From positions 1 through 64,000 of IMG/VR virus record IMGVR_UViG_3300036985_003683: a stretch of DNA of 64,000 nucleotides; one strand, 5' to 3'. Below the pieces are notes generated by a model. The model was not told where the DNA came from, did not search any database, and saw nothing but the letters and a program-made list of their open reading frames with translations. Below are positions 47,953 to 56,599 of the stretch, in pieces (the first letter of the stretch is position 1; every line of letters begins with the position of its first letter). The position numbers were made by a program, and so were the translations under genes. This DNA comes from a virus.

Positions 47953-50020
47953 CCCGTGACACCAGTTCAATTAGAGGCTGAACTACGCGAGGAGTTACTT
48001 GTTCCCTCAATACGTCATTCAACCTCTTCCATCCATCCATCTCGCGTTGCTTGCTATCGCGCATCAGTTCTTCCAGTCTTTCTGCCCAGTTGGTTCCTTC
48101 CTTCAGGGTAACTATGGGCATCCCAAGTGACGCAGCCTTGGCAGCTTTGTTACTGCCCTTGTTGCGGTAGGAACTCCATTCCAATTTGGGATCTAGGAAG
48201 ATGTCACACTCCATAATCAGGGCGTTCTCTGTAGCCAGTGTCCAACGTTTCCACTCCCACGGAAATGGGATCCGAAGATCGCACCCTTCAGAGATGATCC
48301 GCACGGTCTGTGAGTACTTTTCACATAGCGCTGCGAGTTGGTTGGTGTATGCTAGTAGAGAGGTAATGTTCCCATGGTAGCCAGTCCACACGAGGCGTTT
48401 CGTAGCCGAGTAGGACGACTTAACTGAGGGTGGAGAGGATATAGAGTCGGGTATGACGTATATGTCGGATTTAGGAGCCACCTGTTTTAACTCTAAAGAT
48501 AGGGGGTGGGAAGGCACAAGGAAGGTTACCCCCCTGGCTCCCAAGCGTCTAATCACTTGCAAGTAGTCGTGTGAGGACATTCCACCAAGGAGATAGTCGG
48601 GAGACCAGTAGGTAACACAGATATCCAACAACACCTTCTTGCCACCATTCAGAAGGTGGTTAATCCAACCTTCGGCGGAGGGCGTAGGAGCACACACAAA
48701 GATGAACACGTCATACGACCTCCACTCACGTCTCAACGTATCCAAATCGCCTATGTCACAAAGTGGAATGTGAGGAGCAACCTGGTATCCCCTAATGCGC
48801 GGACCCGCTAGGTTATTGTCCAACACTCCACCGGAGTTGAGTGGTAGGAGTAGAGAGCGTGGCATGGGTGGGAACGCCCTGTGACTCTTGTATATGGTCT
48901 CCTTGGTGGATGTGGACTCGGCATGTGTAACCGAGTTGGTTATTCCTGCTGCCCTGTTACGTATGTAGGGAGGTGAGAAGAACCCTACGCCCCTGTGACC
49001 CCTGTCTATCAAAGTCAGGTACAGGTCCCAGTCTTGCAACCTAGGGAGGAGGCTGTTGTATCGGGGCATAACACTCGCGCGGAACACTGAACAGATAATG
49101 ATGCACGATCCCATAAGCGTTGCTGAGGGATCGCTACTGTTCATGTGTAGACTGGACCTTCCGTGGGTACACACTAACCCCCTCCATGCGGGATCGAAAT
49201 GTGACTCTGCCCTGAGTTCCAAAGAGTGAGCTTCTTGGAGTGCTATCATCTCTTCAGTGAAGTGATCCTCGGGTATGGACCACCACTGTCGGGGGTACAC
49301 ATAATCGATTCCCTCATCAAAGGCGTCTAACGCTGTAGCCAAGTAGCGTGGAGGCATCACATCGTCACTATCGAAGCATATCAGGTAGTCTCCCACAGCG
49401 TGCTCTAAGCCAACGTTACGAGCATAGGCAGCTCCACGTCTACGTCCGAGTTTGTGATATGAGTGAATACGTGGATCTGCCCTCCGTGTGACCTCCACCA
49501 CTTCCTGAGACTGATCTTGAGAACAGTCGTCAACCACAATCACCTCTAGGCAGGTATGTGATTGTCCCAGTATTGAAGTAAGGCACTCAACTAGAAACTC
49601 TTCACAGTTGTGTGTAGGCACTACCACGGATACTAGTTTGTGTGAGCGCTCTCGTACACGTCTCAATACCTTACAACCCCACTGCAGCGTCTGTACCAGG
49701 TCCATCATTTCGGGTACTAGATCGTATCCCCACTTGTGAAGAAGACGCGAGTTCCATTCGGTGTGGAAGCCGTCTACGCAGTTCAATACCACGTACTCAT
49801 GGTGAGAAAGGAACTGAGCCTGTTCCTCAGTCAACTTGGGACATGCATCCCACAATAGGAAGCACTGAGCACCCTCAAAGAAGGGCAACTGGTGCACACT
49901 GAGGTGCTTTTCCCAAAAGGGATTGCCTAGTGAGAAGAAGCCATCTACATCTAGACTGCCCAGTAGTTGTGAAGCTACGTGGCCGAATATGTCGGCGTCT
50001 GATGTTACGGTCGCAAACAA
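47948..50020 (-). CDS. Two-domain glycosyltransferase
   Basis: 690 residues from TTG 50020 (GGAG upstream). Residues about 1-125 are a unique N-terminal part. Residues about 127-360 are a GT2 domain: VSVVVPTHNCEEFLVECL, VIVVDDCSQDQS, AAYARNVGLEHA, FDSDDVMPPRY (D-x-D). Residues about 410-690 look like a GT-B domain (KKVLLDICVTYWSPDYLL, RLVWTGYHGNITSLL, ECDIFLDPKLEW). One protein could add two sugars in turn. It overlaps the next gene by 16 bases. Confidence 0.75.
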   Translation of the reverse strand: MFATVTSDADIFGHVASQLLGSLDVDGFFSLGNPFWEKHLSVHQLPFFEGAQCFLLWDACPKLTEEQAQFLSHHEYVVLNCVDGFHTEWNSRLLHKWGYDLVPEMMDLVQTLQWGCKVLRRVRERSHKLVSVVVPTHNCEEFLVECLTSILGQSHTCLEVIVVDDCSQDQSQEVVEVTRRADPRIHSYHKLGRRRGAAYARNVGLEHAVGDYLICFDSDDVMPPRYLATALDAFDEGIDYVYPRQWWSIPEDHFTEEMIALQEAHSLELRAESHFDPAWRGLVCTHGRSSLHMNSSDPSATLMGSCIIICSVFRASVMPRYNSLLPRLQDWDLYLTLIDRGHRGVGFFSPPYIRNRAAGITNSVTHAESTSTKETIYKSHRAFPPMPRSLLLPLNSGGVLDNNLAGPRIRGYQVAPHIPLCDIGDLDTLRREWRSYDVFIFVCAPTPSAEGWINHLLNGGKKVLLDICVTYWSPDYLLGGMSSHDYLQVIRRLGARGVTFLVPSHPLSLELKQVAPKSDIYVIPDSISSPPSVKSSYSATKRLVWTGYHGNITSLLAYTNQLAALCEKYSQTVRIISEGCDLRIPFPWEWKRWTLATENALIMECDIFLDPKLEWSSYRNKGSNKAAKAASLGMPIVTLKEGTNWAERLEELMRDSKQREMDGWKRLNDVLREQVTPRVVQPLIELVSRV

Positions 50021-51834
50021 GTCTCACCACTCCGTTCGTAATGAAGTGCGATAACTCCCCAATGGATCTTTATGGAGAGACCTAGGAGCTGGAAGTCTCG
50101 TCCCATCACTAAGTCGGGTCCGCGGAGATCGCGTGGGTCGTTAGCTAGTGCACTGAACTTGAACTTCTTCAGACAATGTGCGTTCATTAGAAGCATGCCA
50201 TGTGGGACAGCATCTACAACTTGCACTCCCACTCCTGGAGTGATCCATTCGAAGTCCAATGGTATGTTCGTAGTCAGTTTCCACGCTAGGGACTTCTTCT
50301 CACGCCTGCATACATAGTGACCGCTGATAGCACCACCCACAGGACTCAATTCGTCGTTCAACCTAGTCAGGAAGTTACTCTCAACTGGAATGGTGTCGAA
50401 TTCCCATATCAATACCCTATCAGTGAGAATTGCACGTTTTGCCCTGTTGTACACGCACGACACAAGTGCACTGATGGGATACTTCACGCCATCCCATCTG
50501 TAGTACCTAGGTTCTTCCATCTCCAACCAGTGCGCTTCTGTCTTACTCTGCCGTAGGCAGAACGTCTCAAACTTGTGTGCGTGATGGCATATGAACTCGC
50601 TCAGTATGACTTGCAACTCAGGTCGTGAGATGTCACTCCACAGATGAACGTGTAATAGTTCTTTGGGATAGTCCACATTCAACAGCGCGTCCAGATAGCG
50701 ATTCAACAACAGTGGTTCACAATCGTCCAGAGCTGTTACGATCGTCACACTCTCACGTTCGTCTAGATCGCGATCTTCCTGTGGGTGTGCAGAGATGGGT
50801 TGCTTTATGACAGCCAACTTCCACCCCACATCTTCAAACTTACGTTTCTGCCCTTGTGACTGTTGGTACGCGAGTGTTCTGAACATCATGGGGAAACGTT
50901 TCCAACAGTCGTCCCCTGGAGCCTCCTCGTGGCTGAGTTCTCCAGACCAACATACAGGACTGACCACAGCACCTACGCTTGGATCTCTGAACTGTGCTAA
51001 TGCAGCGTGCAGCCACCGTGTTGAAATACGCGCGGTATCGTCTGACACAAATACGTAGTCGCCACTCCCACGTAGTATCCCCAACCTCTCTCGTTCAACA
51101 CGTGTCCCGCTTTCAGGAACAAGATGAGGAGTCATCCACATATCACTGTGATAGTCAATGAACGATGCAGTTTCCACCTCACTTGTTGTCAGTGTGCACG
51201 ACATGACATTGGTGTTATCGTGGTGCACCAACCACGGGTCGCTCAACACAGTTGTAGGATAATTGTCCACATTCAGATGGGTCTTGGCATTGGACATCAC
51301 AATCAACTCCTTGTCGAAAGTGTTCCTCATAAACCTGTCCATGTTGGAGATCTGCCATCCGTAGTCCATTAGCAGTTTGCGATACCATGCCTGGGTACGG
51401 GATAGTGCAAACTCACTCTGGGGTTGGTGTATCTTGTCCAGGACGAAGATGGTCTTAGTGCAGTGTATCTTGAGTTGCTCCAGGGCCCTGATCAACTCTT
51501 CCAACTCTAGACACTGTAGGACGTCGTGTAGAACGATGTAATCGAACTTCACAGGGTATGTTGCTTGAATATCCAACACATCTCCCTTCTGACAGTACTG
51601 GGGTGCCACTGAATGCTGAATAGCATACTGGGAAACGTCCAATCCCCAGGCGTCGAACCCCCTCATTCGGAGATGTTTCACGAGCCATCCCAGGCCACAT
51701 CCCACATCTAACACGCGTCCCGTGATAGACTCGTGCAATACTCGTGATAGATCAAAGTACTTACTGGAGTCAAGTTCGCACCCAGTATTGGCGTAGTACT
51801 GTGCTCTGTTAAAATCTGGTAGGTTTATACTCAC
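50005..51834 (-). CDS. Methyltransferase-glycosyltransferase fusion
   Basis: 609 residues from GTG 51834 (GAGGTG upstream). Residues about 1-170 are a class I methyltransferase: GRVLDVGCGLGWLVKHLRM (motif I), GDVLDIQ and YIVLHDVLQCLE. Residues about 180-340 include DYVFVSDDTARISTRWLHA, like a GT2 acceptor part. Residues about 360-609 are a second transferase with VLIWEFDTIPVESNFL. The methyltransferase N-terminus is very similar in wording to the one in the gene at 51929-53275. It may glycosylate and methylate the same glycan. Confidence 0.7.
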   Translation of the reverse strand: MSINLPDFNRAQYYANTGCELDSSKYFDLSRVLHESITGRVLDVGCGLGWLVKHLRMRGFDAWGLDVSQYAIQHSVAPQYCQKGDVLDIQATYPVKFDYIVLHDVLQCLELEELIRALEQLKIHCTKTIFVLDKIHQPQSEFALSRTQAWYRKLLMDYGWQISNMDRFMRNTFDKELIVMSNAKTHLNVDNYPTTVLSDPWLVHHDNTNVMSCTLTTSEVETASFIDYHSDMWMTPHLVPESGTRVERERLGILRGSGDYVFVSDDTARISTRWLHAALAQFRDPSVGAVVSPVCWSGELSHEEAPGDDCWKRFPMMFRTLAYQQSQGQKRKFEDVGWKLAVIKQPISAHPQEDRDLDERESVTIVTALDDCEPLLLNRYLDALLNVDYPKELLHVHLWSDISRPELQVILSEFICHHAHKFETFCLRQSKTEAHWLEMEEPRYYRWDGVKYPISALVSCVYNRAKRAILTDRVLIWEFDTIPVESNFLTRLNDELSPVGGAISGHYVCRREKKSLAWKLTTNIPLDFEWITPGVGVQVVDAVPHGMLLMNAHCLKKFKFSALANDPRDLRGPDLVMGRDFQLLGLSIKIHWGVIALHYERSGETCLRP

Positions 51835-51875
51835 CGTTTCACCTCTATAGACATCGATTTAACCACAGTTATCAG

Positions 51876-51928
51876 CGTTAAAGGCAATAAAGTACCGGCC
51901 CCGCTACATAAAGTACCCGCTACGTAGC
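51876..51928 (-). repeat. 53-bp element, copy B, directly after a stop codon
   Basis: Minus-strand copy of the 19713-19765 element (10 mismatches in 53). It starts immediately after the TAG at 51929 and occupies the gap to the next gene. It contains the palindrome GCTACGTAGC and two TAGCGG...CTTTAT units. Confidence 0.7.
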
Positions 51929-53275
51929 CTATGTTCTCCGTGAGCGATCCAGTAGTCTCTGCCCCAGCTCGTTTAGTTCGTCTGTGGAGAACCTCGAATT
52001 CTCGGAATACGACAGTGAACACATCTTAGTGCTGGAGCTCCCCAACCTAGACTTGTAGACGAGACTGAAGAGCAGGTCCAACTCTGGAAATGCAAGTTGA
52101 CCACTGTCCAGGTGGACGTCCAATACGTCTTCGGTTCTGACAAGGAACACCCTAGGTAATGCGTCTAGTGTGTATAAACTGGCGAGCTCCATGGGTGGAG
52201 TCTTGTTCAGAGTTATGCCGTCATAGGGTAACGGTATGTGCAACTCTTCCCACATGTGAGACAGGTCGTCACTGGAGAGATTGAAAGAGTCCAACCAACC
52301 CAAGCGGTACATCTTGCTGGAGACTGATACACTAGGTACTACGAACGAGTCATTGGGGTGGTCGAGTAGGTGACGTAATCCATGTACTAGGAACGACCTG
52401 TTGACCTGATCAGAAACGCGCATCAACATCACTGTGGACCCGGAAGACATACGCATCCCTTCCGTGAACACTGTAGTGGCAGAGCGCGTTCCACCTTCGG
52501 ACAGTACTACTGGGATCTGTGTACCTGTCAAGTAGTAGGTGGCTAGCGATGCACCCCCAAACTCCATTTTGGGAGTCAAGTAGGAAAGAACGTTAGGACA
52601 CTGGGATGTGTTGACTAATACCAACTCCACACTTCGTATAAACAACGTCCGTACATGGTCTAGGAACTTACGTAAATAGTCTGGTCCCATCCAACAGTCT
52701 ACCACTATCGAAGTGGAGACAGAATCACGTGTCAGGACTGGCTTCCGCACTATCCTCTCAGGATTGCAGGTGAGAACCAAGCAGTCCCACCCAGTGGTGG
52801 ATTGAAGCCTCCGCTGCTGCAACTCGTCACATACCCACCCACCATTTTCGAAAATGCCCTTGTAGAAGGAGGTAGTGCGAGTGATCTCACCACCTACGCC
52901 TGGTGAATTGAGTATCACTAGCCACTTCTTACAATGTACGCGTGACCACCTTACGAACTCGTTAAGTTCGTCCTCGTCAAAACACCCCAACAGCTTAGAC
53001 GCTAGTAACACGTCGTAAGTATCCTCTTCACTGAGGAAGCTACGGAGATGTACGTTTTCTACAACTCGACTGTCCACGGCGAATGGATTCACATCGATAC
53101 CGTTAGCAACCACAGAGTGGTCCTCACGAAGATGCTTCACCACCCAACCTAGTCCACACCCAACGTCCAAAACTGAACCTGGGAATAACTCTGCGATCTT
53201 GGTTGCGATCATGAACAGATGTCCATCGCCTACCAACATTCCCCGAGATTCGCAGTACTCACGATCGTATATCAT
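51929..53275 (-). CDS. Methyltransferase with GT-like C-terminal domain
   Basis: 448 residues from ATG 53275, overlapping the giant gene stop as ATGA; GTG 53284 is an alternative. SVLDVGCGLGWVVKHLRE is motif I, nearly the same as in the 609-residue protein, so the two share a recent ancestor. VLLASKLLGCFDEDELNEF follows. Residues about 200-448 (STSIVVDCWMGPDYLRKFLD...) look like a GT2 fold with degraded motifs; I do not see a full D-x-D site. It may be inactive as a transferase. Confidence 0.65.
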   Translation of the reverse strand: MIYDREYCESRGMLVGDGHLFMIATKIAELFPGSVLDVGCGLGWVVKHLREDHSVVANGIDVNPFAVDSRVVENVHLRSFLSEEDTYDVLLASKLLGCFDEDELNEFVRWSRVHCKKWLVILNSPGVGGEITRTTSFYKGIFENGGWVCDELQQRRLQSTTGWDCLVLTCNPERIVRKPVLTRDSVSTSIVVDCWMGPDYLRKFLDHVRTLFIRSVELVLVNTSQCPNVLSYLTPKMEFGGASLATYYLTGTQIPVVLSEGGTRSATTVFTEGMRMSSGSTVMLMRVSDQVNRSFLVHGLRHLLDHPNDSFVVPSVSVSSKMYRLGWLDSFNLSSDDLSHMWEELHIPLPYDGITLNKTPPMELASLYTLDALPRVFLVRTEDVLDVHLDSGQLAFPELDLLFSLVYKSRLGSSSTKMCSLSYSENSRFSTDELNELGQRLLDRSRRT

Positions 53276-56200
53276 TGTGTACACACCTTATCTATTCCCA
53301 TAACCCGCATCACTTCGTCGTACACTCTGCAGACAGTTAGTCCAATTTGACAGTACAATTGGGGCTGACTACAAGTGCTGTACTCCTTAGGAAAAGGAGG
53401 TTTGTGATGACAACCCAGACACTCCAGATCTATGGGAACGGAGACTGGGAACAAGAATTCAGAGTCTGCCACTAGTTTTGGATCAGTGGGTCCGAAGATG
53501 CATATGGTAGGTACCTTGACCCCCACTCCAATATGTAGCCCCACACTATCACTACAAACTACTCCCCGACTGATAGCAGTCAATGCAGCTACCTCGTCCC
53601 AAGATCTTCCGAAGAAGGGTATGCCCATGTCCACACGCTCATCAGCGAGCGAACCCACTTCAACGATTTGGAAGTCCTTACTCAACTTCTGGGTCAACTC
53701 TTTCCACCGAGAGAGTGGCCAACGTCGATTAGCCCAACTAGCTCTCCAATGCACTACCAGCAGATTTGGATGGGCAGAAAACTCGTCACGTATCTTATCC
53801 AGAGTTGACTGCTTGGTCCAATATCCAGGACGCACATAGGGCACACCCGCAAGGCGTGCAACTTGTCTAGGCCTATTCTGCCCTAGGTCCACTTCATATG
53901 CGGAATCCAGGTTGATCACCAGGTGGTACTCTACTCCAGGTTCTGCGCTGTCTAGTATGTCATCCACCCATGGACAATTCTCCATAATGGCCCCGCATTT
54001 TGTCATAAGCACTATGCGAGAGAGAGGGAATTTCCATCTGAGTGCCTTCAGGGCACCTTCACATGAAAGTAAGTCACCATTGGCACCTCCCCTAACCACC
54101 AGAATGCAGTGTCGAACGAAAGTGCGGGTCGTCAGATAATTGCGCCACCTGTGTAGCATGTACTTGACGTTCTGAGCTTCAGTCTGGTCCATTAACGACC
54201 TGATAGGGGCGTTGTTTACCCTAGTGATGGACCTCAAATGGTCGATCTTAGCTTCGGGCACTGCCAGTATCTTGTAACCCATCTCACGCAGTCTGAGTGA
54301 TAGATCTGCGTCTTCACATGTAGCGAACTTCAAATGCGCTTCGTCAAAAACTGGATACCTATCCATCACCCAGTGAGGTAGCATGAAGAAGTATCCCTCC
54401 AGGTAGTCTAGAGGCCCTTCACCAGGCCCACCTAACATGGCCTCGTTGAGGTATCCATACTCGGGTACTGGACCTGTCTGAGCCACTAGTGGATCTTTGA
54501 AGGGCTCAGACAGAGCTTCGAACCACCCAGGATGGACAATGATGTCATTATTGGACACCACATAGAACTTGCCCCGAGCGCGCTTGCCCATGGTGTTCAT
54601 GGGGTAGATGTACCCCCGGTTGGTCTGTGACTTGAAGATCTTCACTACTGGATGGTTAACGTACTTATCATACAGCAGATGCATATCGGGATCGGTAGAT
54701 GCGTTGTCCCACACAAATATCTCGCGCAGTATCCCCTCTGTAGTTGAAAGCATGGACTCGATAGCGTTGATAGTCATCTGGGGGTGGTCTACTGCAGTCA
54801 CAGCGATTGTGAGGTCCAACTCGCGAGGTTCAGCTTCTTTCACTGAATCTCCATAGTACACGACCTCTGGAAGATCCACTCGTGGTGCAAAGTCCACGTT
54901 GTATCCACTACTGATCCAGGTCTGTGTACTAGCAACCCAACGTGAAGAGTCCACAGAAATCTTGCGCGATTCCTTGTGGAACACACCACCTACCAACTCT
55001 CCGTAGGAGTTGAACATCTTTGGGACCTGTGCAGAATCACACGCCCACACGTCGGATATCCCAGCGGGAACATCACCCAGTGGCACATCTGTGGAAACTG
55101 CCCCTGTACCCTTGCGTAGGAGTGTTAGCACGTCACTTGGCTTAACTATGACGCGAGTGTCCCACCACACTAGCCTACTAGTGTTAAGTATCACACTGGA
55201 GAGCACATTCCAATCGTCTATGAACTGCACGTTGTGACTCAACCAATCTACTGGATCGGTAAAGCCATACACCACCACTACCACACCTTCGGGGAGGGTC
55301 AGGTTCGACAGATTAGTGTGGAACTGCTTGGGTGTATCCCTCCGCACGGTCAGTACAAGGAGTGTGTCCAATCGCTTCTTGGTAAGTGGACTACGGAACA
55401 GGTTCGAAAAGAAGCTTGCTGAGGGTGCTGGAGCTGGTAGGTTCAAACGTGAGGCGATAGCTCTACAGGCATCTTCGCGTGTAGATGATTTCCTTACTTG
55501 CTTCTCATATCGTGGGTCGTGATCCAGGGGGACGAGCTGTGTGAAGGGCTCTACGTGTGCACATTTTACTCCCCAGTTTATCAGACATGGGTAACCCATT
55601 TCCCACAGGTCAGCACACAGTGTAATGTCCGTGGCGTAGAAAGACGAAGTGTCATCGCGTTGGGGTCTAACTGCCACCATCTTCAGCAGTCGAGTGCGCC
55701 AGAGGGTGCAGGAGAACGATACGCCATCCACACGTTGGATCTCTTCTCGCTTAGACACGTACCGGATAGTGGGAGTTCTGCCTTCGAACTTCCAACACAT
55801 CGTGTTGTAGTCGTGACGTTCTATCACGTTCCCGGCAGCTGCAGCGGATCCTTCGGATCTGTGGAGAGTCTCATATAAACGCACTAGACAGTCACGGTCA
55901 AGCATGACCACGTCGTCTTCTAGCGTTAATACATACTCAGTATCCACTAAGTGAGTCATTCGACCATAGATTCTGGCTACTGCCTGCACAGTAGAGTATC
56001 TATCGGGAGTGGGTGGGGTGGAGTCTTTGATGTACGCAATAGAAGCATACCCCCCTTGCCCCGCCATAAACCATCGACACAGCGCTGCGAAGGAGTCGTC
56101 ATTCGAGTTGTCGTACAACATCAGATTGACTGGTACTGGGGGCATCTCCAGAGTGGAGAGTGCCGTGAAGAATTCTGCTGCACAATGCCAACGTGCTTGG

Positions 56201-56586
56201 AGAGGTGCGAAGATCGTGATGCCAGGTTGGAGTTTGATGTACTCGGGATTGGCAGCTGCTGGAGTCACGTACTTGACTCTGAGACCGCTAGGAATGCGCG
56301 GTTTCTCATTCGCGATGTCGCCGATGAACTCCAATAGGGGCTCTAACCAGCGAAGGTTTGCTTCACTACGTCGCACTATGCCTACCCCAGTGGAGCTGGC
56401 CTGGACTACGTGTGAGTTGGGGTTGATCTGATCGTCTACGAAGATATGTCGCAGATGTAGATCGGAAGCGTTCTCGAGTAAACGCTGAATCTGTGGCGGA
56501 AAATTTCCCGCAGTATGGTTTACATTGACTCTGGACGAATGTATGATCTGTCCAGTGTCTTCTTGGTAAATCACTAACAAGGGCAA
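53272..56586 (-). CDS. Giant multi-domain glycosyltransferase with GT2 and GT9 parts
   Basis: About 1104 residues, from TTG 56586 behind AGGAGG that overlaps the previous stop; the ORF itself is open to 56658. First module (about 120-390): TIFAPLQARWHCAAEFFTAL, LTLEDDVVML. Second (about 410-580): LDTLLVLTVRRDTPKQF. Third GT2 (about 600-830): LTIAVTAVDHPQMTINAIES, VSNNDIIVHPGW. Fourth, GT9 heptosyltransferase (about 860-1104): HCILVVRGGANGDLLSCEG, VVHWRASWANRRWPLSRW, SDSVGLHIGVGVKVPTIC. A chain of sugar transfers by one protein is likely. Confidence 0.8.
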   Translation of the reverse strand: MPLLVIYQEDTGQIIHSSRVNVNHTAGNFPPQIQRLLENASDLHLRHIFVDDQINPNSHVVQASSTGVGIVRRSEANLRWLEPLLEFIGDIANEKPRIPSGLRVKYVTPAAANPEYIKLQPGITIFAPLQARWHCAAEFFTALSTLEMPPVPVNLMLYDNSNDDSFAALCRWFMAGQGGYASIAYIKDSTPPTPDRYSTVQAVARIYGRMTHLVDTEYVLTLEDDVVMLDRDCLVRLYETLHRSEGSAAAAGNVIERHDYNTMCWKFEGRTPTIRYVSKREEIQRVDGVSFSCTLWRTRLLKMVAVRPQRDDTSSFYATDITLCADLWEMGYPCLINWGVKCAHVEPFTQLVPLDHDPRYEKQVRKSSTREDACRAIASRLNLPAPAPSASFFSNLFRSPLTKKRLDTLLVLTVRRDTPKQFHTNLSNLTLPEGVVVVVYGFTDPVDWLSHNVQFIDDWNVLSSVILNTSRLVWWDTRVIVKPSDVLTLLRKGTGAVSTDVPLGDVPAGISDVWACDSAQVPKMFNSYGELVGGVFHKESRKISVDSSRWVASTQTWISSGYNVDFAPRVDLPEVVYYGDSVKEAEPRELDLTIAVTAVDHPQMTINAIESMLSTTEGILREIFVWDNASTDPDMHLLYDKYVNHPVVKIFKSQTNRGYIYPMNTMGKRARGKFYVVSNNDIIVHPGWFEALSEPFKDPLVAQTGPVPEYGYLNEAMLGGPGEGPLDYLEGYFFMLPHWVMDRYPVFDEAHLKFATCEDADLSLRLREMGYKILAVPEAKIDHLRSITRVNNAPIRSLMDQTEAQNVKYMLHRWRNYLTTRTFVRHCILVVRGGANGDLLSCEGALKALRWKFPLSRIVLMTKCGAIMENCPWVDDILDSAEPGVEYHLVINLDSAYEVDLGQNRPRQVARLAGVPYVRPGYWTKQSTLDKIRDEFSAHPNLLVVHWRASWANRRWPLSRWKELTQKLSKDFQIVEVGSLADERVDMGIPFFGRSWDEVAALTAISRGVVCSDSVGLHIGVGVKVPTICIFGPTDPKLVADSEFLFPVSVPIDLECLGCHHKPPFPKEYSTCSQPQLYCQIGLTVCRVYDEVMRVMGIDKVCTQ

Positions 56587-56599
56587 GGGGGCAGTCCTC

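Noticed and set aside
51831-52022. Minus-strand frame of 63 codons between two large genes
   Set aside because: It runs through the 53-bp element and overlaps a real gene; no ribosome site.
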